NCBI RefSeq assembly: GCF_900086705.1 | Contig: NZ_LT575483.1 | Coordinates: forward strand, 2,139,894 to 2,203,893 | Direction: 5' to 3' | DNA: 64,000 bases | Source: Massilibacillus massiliensis | Lineage (GTDB): Bacteria; Bacillota; Negativicutes; FLKF01 | Shown here: positions 42,600-52,063 of the stretch, piece by piece | Layout of the letters: each line of letters opens with the position of its first letter | Numbering within the stretch: position 1 is the first letter of the stretch | Notes under the pieces: generated by a model | Told to the model about the DNA's origin: nothing | The model's input: only the letters and a program-made list of their open reading frames with translations | Database searches by the model: none | Position numbers and translations under genes: made by a program

Positions 42600-43460
42600 A
42601 TGTTAGTTACATCGAAGGAGCTTTTCAAAAAAGCACGACAACAAAAATTTGCTGTACCATCTGTTAATTTCTTTGATTGGACTTCTATTGTTGCATATAC
42701 TGAGGTTGCCAGTGAAATGAATTTGCCAATTATTCTAAGTTACGCTGAGGCGCATAGCGCTTATTTGTCAATAGAAGAAGCAGCTTTACTTGGAAAGTTT
42801 TATGGGGAAAATATTAATGTCCCAGTTGTATTGCATTTGGATCATGGAACATCTTTGGACATTGTGAAACAAGCAATTGGCTTAGGATTTACTTCAGTTA
42901 TGATTGATGCATCGCAAGAAGTGTTAGAAAAAAATATTGCAATTACAAAAGAGATTGTTGATTATGCGCATGCTAAAAATGTGGTAGTAGAGGCTGAAAT
43001 TGGACATGTTGGGACGGGAGTTCTTGTCGGCAATGTTGGTGAAGGCGGTGGGACGGGAGAAAATGATGATTCTATTTACACTTCAGTGGAAGAAGCGGTA
43101 GAATTGTGCGAAAAAACCAACGTAGATTCTTTGGCAATTTCGATTGGAACAGCGCATGGCACCTATAAAGGAACTCCGGTTATTAATTTTAAAAGATTGG
43201 AAGAAATTGCGCTGCGAATGGACACACCGCTTGTATTACATGGTGGTTCATCTTCCGGGGATGTGAATTTAAATCGATGTGCTACAAGTGGAATCTCAAA
43301 AATTAATATTTTTACGGATTTCGTTCTTGCAGCAAAGGAAGAAATATCAAATAAAACAGCAACAAATTATTTTGAAGTCATGGCACATGCGAAACAGGGC
43401 ATGAAAAATTGTTTGAAACACTACTATCAGGTTTTTGAAACGATAAAGATTGAAAAATAA
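42600..43460 (+). CDS. Class II ketose-1,6-bisphosphate aldolase
   Basis: The 286-residue zinc aldolase carries the ligands and active-site motifs VVLHLDHG (about residue 83), EAEIGHVG (about 136), GTAHGTYKG (about 180) and VLHGGSSSG (about 210). It would split a ketose bisphosphate such as tagatose or fructose 1,6-bisphosphate to triose phosphates. AAAGGGGGA precedes the ATG. It lies between a SorC regulator and a lone glucitol-type PTS IIC gene. The exact substrate stereochemistry cannot be read here. Confidence 0.88.
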   Translation: MLVTSKELFKKARQQKFAVPSVNFFDWTSIVAYTEVASEMNLPIILSYAEAHSAYLSIEEAALLGKFYGENINVPVVLHLDHGTSLDIVKQAIGLGFTSVMIDASQEVLEKNIAITKEIVDYAHAKNVVVEAEIGHVGTGVLVGNVGEGGGTGENDDSIYTSVEEAVELCEKTNVDSLAISIGTAHGTYKGTPVINFKRLEEIALRMDTPLVLHGGSSSGDVNLNRCATSGISKINIFTDFVLAAKEEISNKTATNYFEVMAHAKQGMKNCLKHYYQVFETIKIEK

Positions 43461-43466
43461 AGACGT

Positions 43467-43507
43467 TTTAGCCTTAAAAATAAAATGGTAAAATTTTAAG
43501 GCTAAAT
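43467..43507. other. Inverted repeat between aldolase and IIC genes
   Basis: TTTAGCCTTAAAA pairs exactly with TTTTAAGGCTAAA. No T-run follows, so it may be an operator or processing site. A TATAAT at about 43578 suggests a separate promoter for the IIC gene. Confidence 0.45.
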
Positions 43508-43629
43508 TGCACTTGTGATTTTGTTTAAATGTAAAATCTGAATATTCTAAATTAAAAGAAAACTAACTTATATTTGTACTATAATGAAGTGCCCCATGAA
43601 TTTTGATTTACAATGAGGAGGAAAATAGT

Positions 43630-44157
43630 ATGGAATTTATTGCAGGGTTAGCGAATGGATTTATGGATATCTTTAAAGCGGGTGCAGGAACTTTTGCCAG
43701 TTGGGTAGCAGGAATTATTCCGCTGATTGTGGTTTTGATGACGGCTGTAAGTTCTGTGATCAAGTTAATTGGTGAAGAGAGAGTAAGCAATTTGGCACAG
43801 CGAGCGACACAAAACATTATCACGCGGTATACGGTATTGCCAGTACTAGCGGTAATTTTTTTGGGTAATCCGATGTGCTATAGTTTTGGCAGATTTGTTA
43901 AAGCAAAGCATAAACCGGCCTTTTATGATGCGGCTGTAAGCTTTGTTCATCCAGTCACGGGATTATTCCCACATGCCAATGGTGGAGAACTTTTCGTTTA
44001 TATGGGAATTGCAGCAGGCATTACAGCGCTTGGACTGCCGCTGGGTGAATTGGCAGTGCGCTATTTTCTCGTAGGTATAGTGGTCATTTTCATTCGTGGC
44101 GTTGTTACAGAAAAAATTTATGCGTATATGCAAGCGAAAGAAAAAAGAGAAGTTTAA
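43630..44157 (+). CDS. PTS glucitol/sorbitol-class IIC subunit (GutA/SrlA type), orphan
   Basis: The 175-residue membrane protein matches the SrlA/GutA half of the glucitol permease (FKAGAGTFASWVAGIIPLIVVLMTA, QNIITRYTVLPVLAVIFLGNPMCYSFGRF, HPVTGLFPHANGGELFVYMGIA). ATGAGGAGG precedes ATG 43630. A glucitol PTS needs also IIBC (SrlE) and IIA (SrlB), and neither is present; the next gene is convergent. It may work with subunits encoded elsewhere or be a relic. Confidence 0.88.
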   Translation: MEFIAGLANGFMDIFKAGAGTFASWVAGIIPLIVVLMTAVSSVIKLIGEERVSNLAQRATQNIITRYTVLPVLAVIFLGNPMCYSFGRFVKAKHKPAFYDAAVSFVHPVTGLFPHANGGELFVYMGIAAGITALGLPLGELAVRYFLVGIVVIFIRGVVTEKIYAYMQAKEKREV

Positions 44158-44213
44158 ATTCAATTCCTGATCGTAAAGTGTGCTGCATAAGAGAGCATAT
44201 TTGGTTACTCGAT

Positions 44214-44258
44214 AAATACAAAAGACCTCGCAGGGAATTTGCGAGGTCTTTTGTATTT
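44214..44258. terminator. Long bidirectional terminator
   Basis: An exact 19-bp stem (AAATACAAAAGACCTCGCA and complement, 7-nt loop) serves the converging IIC gene (+) and LevR-type gene (-) and reaches the stop codon of the latter. Confidence 0.9.
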
Positions 44259-46942
44259 TATTCATTTTGTGTTTTGATAAAGATATTAATCATTTCAATA
44301 TTGTAGGAGATTTCACTATCGGGGATAAAAACACCAAAAGAATTTTCAAGAAGTTTAAATTCTTCGCGAATTATTTTAGCTAAAAAAAGATTTTGTTGAT
44401 AAACATTTTCAAAATTATTGTAGTTTAAAGGATCGTTACGGATGACTCTCTCCAGCATAGAAATATTATGAAAGATAAATTTAACTTTGAAGCTTATATC
44501 TGCTTTTAATTGTAATCTGCTTAGAAAGGAAAGATAAATTTGATTTAAAAGTGTGTAAGCTTTGTCCGCGTCTAAAAAAGTCAGAACTGATTCTAACATT
44601 TTCAACATTTTTGTTTTATCATGCTCAAAATAGTCATAGTCTTTGCCGACTTCTGCAGTGCTCCAAGCTGTATCTTCAAGCTTTTCGGGCAGTATGGTAC
44701 TGCTGTTTCCGATCAGTTTGCTTGATATTTCTACTTCATTAACGAGTGCAGATAATGAAGTGTTTGGCATCATGGATCTGCGGGCGGCTTCTATTACCAT
44801 TGGGGTACTGACCATTTTCAGTGTCTTTGTTTTTACGCCAGCTTTTTTCTCAATAATATCACCGAGCGATGTGAGTGATCCCATATCGACTAAAAGCAGG
44901 CAGCCCTTAGGTGTATTCATTTGTTGAACAATCTGAATGGCCTTGTTTACCGTATTTTGAATGGATTCACTTAAGGGCATATTGAGTGCTTTTACATGCT
45001 TGGTTTTGAGAAGTTCATTGGCTACGTCTACCATGCTGCTGGCAGTTGTATCGCCATGTGTAACGACGAGTACACCGATAAAGTTTTTTTCACTCACCGT
45101 ATTGCTTTTTAGGGCATTTAAAAAGACGGTAATAAAAAATGCCTCTTCTTGAGGAATGGCGATAGAAAAAGAATCCTCTAATTTTTTTTTGATTTTTTGT
45201 GTGATGGAAGAATCATGATCTGAAAGATTTAAGGCATAAGGCAATTTTGTCTTATCAACAGAAATACCGTTTTTTATGCGTTCTAATAAGGTTTCAAGAT
45301 GTAGTGCCAAACTGTAGATAATTTTATTGTGTGTATGTGTGCCGGAATCTCCCAGTGTATCCTCTAAAATAGACTTGACAGTATCAATTATTTTTCCATC
45401 GATAATGGAGGTAAGTGCTAACTCAGATGGAAAATTTTCTTTTTTCTTATTTCCATAAGTGTAGCGATGAAAATAGTTTTCTACTTGTAAGTTGATATTT
45501 TTTTTCATATCAGTGATAGAAATACCTTGGTCAAAATAAGTTTTTGAAGATTTGAGGATGGTTGCGTAAAAATCCTCTTCAGTTTGGTAATCAGGAGAAG
45601 CTATGAGGTTTTGGAACAGCTGATTTGGGGTGAAATCTTGTGGATGGAATGTTACGTTTGTTAGTTTGTTTAAAATAAAAAATTCAGTTGAGTTGGCGTA
45701 TTTTTTATAAGTAGACATTTTATCATTTAAAAAATTCTTTATCATTTGGGACAACTTAATAGTTACGTGGGGCTGCTGTTCCGTGATATATTCTACCAGT
45801 GCTTTTGCACAGGTGATTTTTATGTCGTTTTTTAACTGTCCGATATTTCCTTGGCAGTCATATAATAGCAGCAATTTCATTACTTCGACGGAAACCGTGA
45901 TTGGGAGATTAATCTTTTTGGATTCTTCGGCAAAAAAGCTATAAATGAGATTCAGCCTGTCTTCAAGCGGACGGGCAGATAAATCTGGAATCAATATGGT
46001 GCAGGGGATTCGGCGCATGAATGTTGTAAGCATATTAGAATCTGGATTTTCTGTTGTAGCTAAAATTAGGCGAATATTTGCTTTTCGCAAATTATTGGTT
46101 TCTCCCAATCGTCTAAAGCTGCCACGGTCTATTAAGGAAAAGAGCATTTCTTGCCCTTCCGGAGGTAATCGGTGTACTTCGTCTAAAAACAATATACCGC
46201 CGTCCGCCTCATCAACAAGTCCTGGCTTTTCTTTATCTGCTCCGGTAAAGGCACCTTTAATATAGCCAAAAAGATAGGAAAGCAGCAGCTGTTGATTGCC
46301 TGAATAATCGGCACAGTTAAAAATGATATAAGGAGCGTTGGGCAAAAGGCATCCAGAAGCTACAGCGTATTGGTACATGAAACCGGCAAACGTAGTCTTT
46401 CCTGTGCCGGTAGAACCCAAAAGCAATGTGTGTAATCCGTTTGGTGGATAAATCATCGCGGCAATGGCTTGTTCTATTTTTTCTTTCAGACTGGTGTTAT
46501 AGCCAATAATGCCAGAAAAAATATGTTCGGCCTGTTTTTGCTGTAAGTGCTTTGGTTCTGTCAGGCTGCTAGAAGTAAATGCAGTGCTATTTCTTTGAAA
46601 AATATAGTTGCTTTCTTTTAATGTCTCCATAAATTCATTTTTAGAGGGAAATAAACATTTAGGAAAAGGCATGTTTAGCAACTTTTCTAAGAGCTCTTTA
46701 GAAAAATAAAGAACGGGTTTTCCCGCAATTTTCAAGAGCCTATTTTCCTTAAATAAAGTATTTAAATCTCGGCTGGCATTACTTCTATCGAGATTTAAGG
46801 TTTGAGAAATCGTTTCTGCTGAGCAGCCAAACTTCATGATTTCATTCATTTCATGGAGTAACTTTGCATTTGGCGTAAGATTCTGATGGGAATTTAGAAA
46901 ATCAAAAATTTGTTGTTTCTTTGTTGTATTTGATTTTTTCAT
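44258..46942 (-). CDS. LevR-type sigma54 activator lacking the IIB-like domain
   Basis: About 894 residues: HTH (HTH-like region to about 80), AAA+ with Walker A GSTGTGKT (about 175), the consensus sigma54 loop GAFTGA (about 228) and Walker B ILFLDE, then PRD1, mannose-class IIA (VVTHGDTTASSMVDVA, about 610) and a C-terminal PRD (FHNISMLERVIRND). Unlike the regulator at 19094 it lacks a IIB-like segment between IIA and the last PRD. ATG 46942 follows GGAGA; a Met two codons earlier is too close. It is divergent from the mannose-class PTS operon and should activate its sigma54 promoter. Confidence 0.9.
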   Translation of the reverse strand: MKKSNTTKKQQIFDFLNSHQNLTPNAKLLHEMNEIMKFGCSAETISQTLNLDRSNASRDLNTLFKENRLLKIAGKPVLYFSKELLEKLLNMPFPKCLFPSKNEFMETLKESNYIFQRNSTAFTSSSLTEPKHLQQKQAEHIFSGIIGYNTSLKEKIEQAIAAMIYPPNGLHTLLLGSTGTGKTTFAGFMYQYAVASGCLLPNAPYIIFNCADYSGNQQLLLSYLFGYIKGAFTGADKEKPGLVDEADGGILFLDEVHRLPPEGQEMLFSLIDRGSFRRLGETNNLRKANIRLILATTENPDSNMLTTFMRRIPCTILIPDLSARPLEDRLNLIYSFFAEESKKINLPITVSVEVMKLLLLYDCQGNIGQLKNDIKITCAKALVEYITEQQPHVTIKLSQMIKNFLNDKMSTYKKYANSTEFFILNKLTNVTFHPQDFTPNQLFQNLIASPDYQTEEDFYATILKSSKTYFDQGISITDMKKNINLQVENYFHRYTYGNKKKENFPSELALTSIIDGKIIDTVKSILEDTLGDSGTHTHNKIIYSLALHLETLLERIKNGISVDKTKLPYALNLSDHDSSITQKIKKKLEDSFSIAIPQEEAFFITVFLNALKSNTVSEKNFIGVLVVTHGDTTASSMVDVANELLKTKHVKALNMPLSESIQNTVNKAIQIVQQMNTPKGCLLLVDMGSLTSLGDIIEKKAGVKTKTLKMVSTPMVIEAARRSMMPNTSLSALVNEVEISSKLIGNSSTILPEKLEDTAWSTAEVGKDYDYFEHDKTKMLKMLESVLTFLDADKAYTLLNQIYLSFLSRLQLKADISFKVKFIFHNISMLERVIRNDPLNYNNFENVYQQNLFLAKIIREEFKLLENSFGVFIPDSEISYNIEMINIFIKTQNE

Positions 46943-47104
46943 ACACATTCTCCAGAATTTTTTAAATTATTTGATGATTTATTATAGCATAATTTGTCGA
47001 AAAAAATTACACATATGATTTATTTTATACACACAAACAGTGTAACTATAAATAAATCTATTGAAAGTATTGAAATAGCTAGGTTTGTATTTACACACAT
47101 GAGT

Positions 47105-47119
47105 TGGCATTGCATTTGC
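47105..47119 (+). promoter_or_regulatory. Sigma54 promoter of the mannose-class PTS operon
   Basis: TGGCATTGCATTTGC fits TGGCAC-N5-TTGC with one change, 54 nt before the first gene. TTACAC and GTGTAA half-sites lie about 60-90 nt upstream and may be part of the activator site. Confidence 0.78.
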
Positions 47120-47172
47120 ATTGTATATGGACAAACAAATTTAATACAGCATGATAATTTGAGGTGTGATGG

Positions 47173-48099
47173 ATGAAAGTGTTGGTTACAGCAAACAGTT
47201 TCGGTAAATACGATGGACAAGCAAGAACGACCTTGGAGCGGCATGGATTTGAACGCTTTGATAATCCATACGGACGCATCATGAATGAAAAAGAATTTTC
47301 AAGCGCGATACAGGGGATGGATATCGTTATTTTAGGAACTGAACTATTGGATAAGGAGGTGATTGAAAAAGCAGACACTCTCAAATTTGTTTCACGCTAT
47401 GGCGTGGGGACTGACAATATGGATTTGGCGGAGCTTAAGCGTAGAAACATTGGTTTTGCAGTTGCTAGAAATTGCAATAGTCAGGCGGTCGCTGATTATA
47501 CAATAGGTTTGATGTTGGATGCACTGCGTGGAATTAGTTTGAGTACGCGTAATTTGTATGAAGGAAAATGGGAAAAGGTTGTTGGGCCGGATTTATATAA
47601 AAAAACCGTTGGTATCATTGGGTTAGGTTCCATTGGAATGGGCGTTGCTAAAAGGTTGTCGGGGTTTGATTGCAAGGTATTGGGCTATGATGTGCGTTTT
47701 GATCATGCAGGTTGTCAGCACTATCACGTACAGGAAGCTTCTTTGGAAGAAATTTATCAGCAGGCCGATATTATTACCCTACATTTGCCGGCGCTGCCTA
47801 ACGATAAAGCTTTAATCGGAGAAAAGGAAATTTGCCGTATGAAGCATAATGTCGTTTTGATCAATACAGCACGCACTTCTCTGATCGATGCGGACGCGCT
47901 TATTGCGGGGCTTCAAAGTGGGAAAGTCTTTGCTGGGGCAAGCGATGCCCAGCTTCGTTTTACACAAATTGATCAACGATATCATAACCTGGATCGTTTT
48001 ACCCTTACCCCACATAATGCAGCGGTTAGCTTGGAAGCAAGCATTAAGATGTCTGAGATGGCAGTGGAAAATATTTTGAACTACTTTCAGGTGAGATGA
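47173..48099 (+). CDS. D-2-hydroxyacid dehydrogenase (phosphoglycerate-dehydrogenase-like)
   Basis: The 308-residue NAD-dependent enzyme has the Rossmann motif GIIGLGSIGMGVAKRL (about 145), INTARTSLIDADAL (about 235) and the catalytic His in LTPHNAAVS (about 280). There is no C-terminal ACT domain, so it is not the regulated SerA. It opens the sigma54 operon and lies 13 nt from the KDPG-type aldolase gene, so it probably oxidises or reduces a sugar-acid intermediate in this pathway. The ribosome site (GAGGTGTGATGG) is present. Confidence 0.85.
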   Translation: MKVLVTANSFGKYDGQARTTLERHGFERFDNPYGRIMNEKEFSSAIQGMDIVILGTELLDKEVIEKADTLKFVSRYGVGTDNMDLAELKRRNIGFAVARNCNSQAVADYTIGLMLDALRGISLSTRNLYEGKWEKVVGPDLYKKTVGIIGLGSIGMGVAKRLSGFDCKVLGYDVRFDHAGCQHYHVQEASLEEIYQQADIITLHLPALPNDKALIGEKEICRMKHNVVLINTARTSLIDADALIAGLQSGKVFAGASDAQLRFTQIDQRYHNLDRFTLTPHNAAVSLEASIKMSEMAVENILNYFQVR

Positions 48100-48112
48100 G
48101 GAGGTTGGACTT

Positions 48113-48739
48113 ATGGATAAATTAGATAGTTTATTGCAGCTTAAAAAAGATAAATTAGTTTCTGTAATTAGAACAGATGCAGACTCGGCCTTAAAAAAAA
48201 TCGATGCCATTATAAGCGGAGGCATTCATTTTATTGAAGTTACACTGACTATGCCGGATTCGATTTATATTTTGGAAAAAGCAAAGCAAAGGTATGCGGG
48301 AACAGGCGCAGTGATTGGAGCGGGAACCGTTTTAGATGCAGTTTCGGCAAGAATTGCCCTTTTGCATGGAGCTGATTTTATTGTAGCGCCTTCTTTTGAT
48401 ACAGACACTGCGAAACTTTGTAATTTATATAGAAAAGCATATATCCCGGGGATACAATCTGCAAATGATATAAAAGATTGCTTAGCGTCTGGGGTGGATG
48501 TAATGAAGTTGTTCCCGGGAAATCAATTCACCAAAAGCATCATCAAAGATTTAAAGGGGCCATTTCCACAAGCACATTTCATGGTTACTGGACAAATCAA
48601 TCTAACGAGTATGGCTGAGTGGTTCAAAGCGGGTGCATTTGCTGTTGGAATTGGCGGGGAACTGACCAATTACAGTGCGGAAGAGGGTGATTTAATTCGG
48701 GAAAAAACATTGCAGTTTGTTGAACAGGTAAAAATATAA
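48113..48739 (+). CDS. KDPG/KHG-type aldolase
   Basis: The 208-residue class I aldolase has the family signatures FIEVTLTMPD, IGAGTVLDA and the Schiff-base lysine in GVDVMKLFPGNQF (about residue 134). It would split a 2-keto-3-deoxy sugar acid (phosphate) to pyruvate and an aldehyde. GAGGAGG precedes the ATG. Its place behind a 2-hydroxyacid dehydrogenase and ahead of a PTS suggests the imported sugar is at least partly oxidised to a sugar acid. Confidence 0.87.
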   Translation: MDKLDSLLQLKKDKLVSVIRTDADSALKKIDAIISGGIHFIEVTLTMPDSIYILEKAKQRYAGTGAVIGAGTVLDAVSARIALLHGADFIVAPSFDTDTAKLCNLYRKAYIPGIQSANDIKDCLASGVDVMKLFPGNQFTKSIIKDLKGPFPQAHFMVTGQINLTSMAEWFKAGAFAVGIGGELTNYSAEEGDLIREKTLQFVEQVKI

Positions 48740-48755
48740 CGAAGAGGTGGAAAAA

Positions 48756-49229
48756 ATGAAGAATATTGTTTTTACAAGAGTAGATGATCGTTTAATTCAT
48801 GGGCAGGTCATGACGGGCTGGATTCAATATACGGGTGCTTCTAAAGTGGTGGTTATAGACGATAAGGTAGCCAAGGACATGTTTATGGCAAGTATCATGC
48901 AAGCGTCTATGCCGGCAAAAATTAAGTTGAAGATTCTTGGAATTGATGATGCAGCTAGTTATTTACAAAAAGATGCCGATGATGAAAAGTTATTTTTACT
49001 GGTGAAAACGCCAATTGTGCTGGCTGAATTGATAAAAAAGGGCGTTGACATTAAGCAGATCGGTGTAGGCGGAATGGGCGCTAAAGCAGATCGGACAAAA
49101 CTATACAGAAATATTGCTGCAAGTGAGGAGGAAAGAGCAGTTCTCAAAGAGCTGCTTCAGCAAGGAATCGACGCGTTTATTCAAGTCATTCCAGATAGTG
49201 ATCGCGTAGACTTAAAAAGCGTATTGTAA
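48756..49229 (+). CDS. PTS mannose-class IIB subunit
   Basis: This 157-residue cytoplasmic subunit begins MKNIVFTRVDDRLIHGQVMTGW, where the His of RLIHGQ is the phosphorylation site. It transfers phosphate from IIA to the sugar at IIC/IID. GAAGAGGTGG precedes ATG 48756; a GTG at 48747 is within the ribosome site. It is third in the operon, directly before IIC. Confidence 0.92.
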   Translation: MKNIVFTRVDDRLIHGQVMTGWIQYTGASKVVVIDDKVAKDMFMASIMQASMPAKIKLKILGIDDAASYLQKDADDEKLFLLVKTPIVLAELIKKGVDIKQIGVGGMGAKADRTKLYRNIAASEEERAVLKELLQQGIDAFIQVIPDSDRVDLKSVL

Positions 49230-49255
49230 AATTTAAAATATTAGGAGGCGTAAAA

Positions 49256-50020
49256 ATGGAAGTAAGTTTATTTCAAGCTTGTATTATTGGTCTTTTATAT
49301 TATATGACTGTTGCGGCTCCGCCTTGGCTAGGCGGGTTAGGCAGTGTTTCGCTGCGGCAGCCGATTGTAGCGGGCACGATTGTTGGTATTATTCTGGGAC
49401 AGCCGTTAGAGGGCTTAATCATTGGCGCTACAATCAACACCTTGTTTTTGGGTTTTATTTCAGCGGGCGGTACTGTAGCCAGTGAACCAGGTATCGCGGG
49501 TATTATCGGTACAGCGTTGACGATTATGACGAGTTCTTCACCAGAACTTGCAGTTTCATTAGCGGTTCCGTTTGGTTTATTGGGGACGTTGATTTGGAAT
49601 GTGCGTATGACGGTAAATAGTATATTTGTTCATTGGTTAGATGAGCTGGCAGCTAAAGGCGATTTTAAGAAAATGCTGTTTGTTGAGTTTGTGCCAGCAC
49701 AGCTTATGACTTTACTGCTTTCGGCAGTTCCAGTCGCAGCGATCGTATATTTTGGCGGCGATGCTGTCAGTCGTATTCTTGAAATGTTAACGGGAACACC
49801 GTTATTTATGTTAAAAACGATTGGCGGAATACTTCCTGCACTTGGGATCGCAATGACCTTGCGTATGATTAGTAATCGTAAGGGCATTTATCCGGCATTT
49901 CTTTTAGGATTTTTCGTATTGTCTTATGCAAAAATTCCAATTTTAGTACTTGCAATTTTCGCAACAATTTTTGCTTGGTTCTATGTTTCTGTTAAATTCA
50001 ATAAAGAGGAGGAAGCGTGA
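49256..50020 (+). CDS. PTS mannose-class IIC subunit
   Basis: The 254-residue polytopic permease subunit shows the ManY pattern (GGLGSVSLRQPIVAGTIVGIILGQPLEGLIIGATINTLFLGF). It forms the channel with IID. AGGAGG precedes the ATG, and its stop codon overlaps the IID start (ATGA), so the two are translationally coupled. Confidence 0.92.
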   Translation: MEVSLFQACIIGLLYYMTVAAPPWLGGLGSVSLRQPIVAGTIVGIILGQPLEGLIIGATINTLFLGFISAGGTVASEPGIAGIIGTALTIMTSSSPELAVSLAVPFGLLGTLIWNVRMTVNSIFVHWLDELAAKGDFKKMLFVEFVPAQLMTLLLSAVPVAAIVYFGGDAVSRILEMLTGTPLFMLKTIGGILPALGIAMTLRMISNRKGIYPAFLLGFFVLSYAKIPILVLAIFATIFAWFYVSVKFNKEEEA

Positions 50021-50850
50021 TGAGTGAAGAGTTGAAGAATGAAAAAAGTCTGACAAACAGCGACTTGAATAAATCCTTCTGGTTATGGTGCTGTATGGCG
50101 CAGGCCACGTATAGTTTCGAAAGATTACAAGCACCGGGCTTTGTGGCGGCAATGATTCCGGCGATAGAGCGGTTGTATCCTGATGATGAAGAAGCGCGTA
50201 AAGCGGCACTTAAACGTCATATGGAATTTTTCAATACAGAGCCATGGCTTACAGGACCGGGGGTTGTTGGTATTACGCTTTCTATGGAAGAAGAACGTGC
50301 CAATGGACTGCCAATTGAAGATGAGGATATCAATGGGGTAAAAACTGGTTTAATGGGGCCGATGGCAGGGATCGGTGATACGCTTCGGCAAGGTACCTTG
50401 ATTCCGATTATCGGATCAATTGCGATTACTTTAGGACTCTCGGGCAATTTTGTAGCACCCATTTTTTATATGATACTCACGTTAGCGTTAAATCATGGTG
50501 TGTCGTATATATTTTTTAAGAAAGCTTATCAAAAGGGTAAAGAAGGGATTAGTGATATCTTCCAAAGTGGACAGCTGGAAAAGTTCATGACGTTTGCAAC
50601 ACTGGTTGGGGCTACCACGATTGGTGGCTTGGCCGCAACTACGGTGAAAGTGCAAACCGGTGCTGTCTTGCTGCTGGGAGAAAATAAATTGGTCATTCAA
50701 AAACTATTGGATAATATTCTGATCAATTTGATTCCATTATTGGTTATTTTCTTTACGGTTTGGTTATTCAAAAAGAAATTGAGTGCTTCTAAAATTTTAG
50801 TGGTTTTGATCGCATTAGGCGCATTCGGTGTTTTACTAGGAGCTTTTTAA
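50020..50850 (+). CDS. PTS mannose-class IID subunit
   Basis: The 276-residue ManZ-type protein has the features LNKSFWLWCCMAQATYSFERLQAPGF, FFNTEPWLTGPGVVGITLSMEEERANG and GLMGPMAGIGDTLRQGTLIPI, then C-terminal membrane segments. ATG 50020 follows GAGGAGG and overlaps the IIC stop by one base. It completes the membrane part of the transporter. Confidence 0.92.
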   Translation: MSEELKNEKSLTNSDLNKSFWLWCCMAQATYSFERLQAPGFVAAMIPAIERLYPDDEEARKAALKRHMEFFNTEPWLTGPGVVGITLSMEEERANGLPIEDEDINGVKTGLMGPMAGIGDTLRQGTLIPIIGSIAITLGLSGNFVAPIFYMILTLALNHGVSYIFFKKAYQKGKEGISDIFQSGQLEKFMTFATLVGATTIGGLAATTVKVQTGAVLLLGENKLVIQKLLDNILINLIPLLVIFFTVWLFKKKLSASKILVVLIALGAFGVLLGAF

Positions 50851-50877
50851 CAAGTGAGTGAGATAGGAGATGTCAAA

Positions 50878-52059
50878 GTGAAAGCATTGATTTTAGGGGC
50901 GGGACGAATTGGTCGTGGCTTTGTAACAGGATTACTATGGAAAAATGAAGTGGATATTACGTTCTTTGAGTATAATGATGCGCTTGTAAAAAGTATGAAT
51001 GAAAGAAAGAGTTATACAATTCATGTATTGGGAGATGAATCGAAGAATACAGTTGTGCATGGCTATCAAGCCTATTCTATTGCAGAGCAGGAAGCCTTAG
51101 TACGTGAATGGGAGAGCGCGGATTTTATTTTTACTGCTGTTGGTGGGAAAAATTTGACGACAGTTGCTAAATTATTGGCAGACGCTTTTCAGGCTTCGGC
51201 GAAACCAGAGGGAATGTATTATAAAAATATTGTGACCTGTGAGAATTGGATAGAGCCAGCAAGTAAGCTCCAAGCCGCTATTTTGGATGCATTGCCTGAA
51301 GGCAGCAGAGAAGCATTTGTTAAACATATTGGTGTCAGTGAGTCGGTTGTTATGGCGACCGGCGCAGCTGCTCCCCCAAATACAGATTTAAAGAATCCAG
51401 TAGACACGTGGGTACAAGATTTTTGGTATCTGCCTGTTGATCGAGAACGAATTTTAGGAGAGGTTCCTGCTTGGCAGTATTTTGACTTTATTGACGGTTT
51501 TGCAGATCTTTTGCAGCAAAAAATTTATACGAATAATACAAGTGTAGCGTTGATTGCTTATTTGGGATATCTAAAGGGACATGTCTATGTCGCTGATGCA
51601 GCCAATGATCCGGAAATTGTGCCGATATTGGAAGAGGCGTATAGGGAAATTAATGCAGCATTAATTCATGGACTCGGGGTAACTGAAGAGAGTCAACTGA
51701 AATTTTCTAAACGAGCAAAAGAAAAGTACCAGGATCGAAATATTATTGATCTAGTCGTCCGAATTGCCAGAGATCCGATCCGCAAGCTGAAGCCTTCAGA
51801 TCGTTTAATCGGCCCTGCGCAGTTGGCACTTAAAACGGGGACAACGCCAAAAGCGATTGCACTAGCGATCGCGGCAGCGCTGTATTTTGATTATGAAGAA
51901 GATGAAGATGCAGTAAACTTAACAAACATGAGAAAAGAACATGGAGCTCGAAAGGTCTTACAGGAGATTTGCGAGATTTCAGAAGAAGATGTGCTTTATA
52001 AACTTATTTTAGACAGTAGGCAAATTCTTAAAGACAAAGGATGGCTAAAAGGAGAATAA
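50878..52059 (+). CDS. Mannitol-1-phosphate dehydrogenase-like protein, first copy
   Basis: The polypeptide (about 394 residues) begins with the Rossmann motif MKALILGAGRIGRGF, as MtlD does, and has the family C-terminal alpha-helical domain. In the polyol-dehydrogenase motif K-x4-N-x2-H it reads KIYTNNTSV, so Lys and Asn remain but the His is Val. It would be expected to act on a polyol phosphate or hexuronate, but the missing His argues for altered chemistry. GTG 50878 has AGGAGA 7 nt upstream; the frame opens at 50854. It overlaps no gene and precedes a paralogue by 4 nt. Confidence 0.82.
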   Translation: MKALILGAGRIGRGFVTGLLWKNEVDITFFEYNDALVKSMNERKSYTIHVLGDESKNTVVHGYQAYSIAEQEALVREWESADFIFTAVGGKNLTTVAKLLADAFQASAKPEGMYYKNIVTCENWIEPASKLQAAILDALPEGSREAFVKHIGVSESVVMATGAAAPPNTDLKNPVDTWVQDFWYLPVDRERILGEVPAWQYFDFIDGFADLLQQKIYTNNTSVALIAYLGYLKGHVYVADAANDPEIVPILEEAYREINAALIHGLGVTEESQLKFSKRAKEKYQDRNIIDLVVRIARDPIRKLKPSDRLIGPAQLALKTGTTPKAIALAIAAALYFDYEEDEDAVNLTNMRKEHGARKVLQEICEISEEDVLYKLILDSRQILKDKGWLKGE

Positions 52060-52063
52060 ATCA

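Noticed and set aside
44551-46265. Several plus-strand frames opposite the LevR-type gene
   Set aside because: Antisense shadows of a conserved 894-residue protein, with no promoter or ribosome site.
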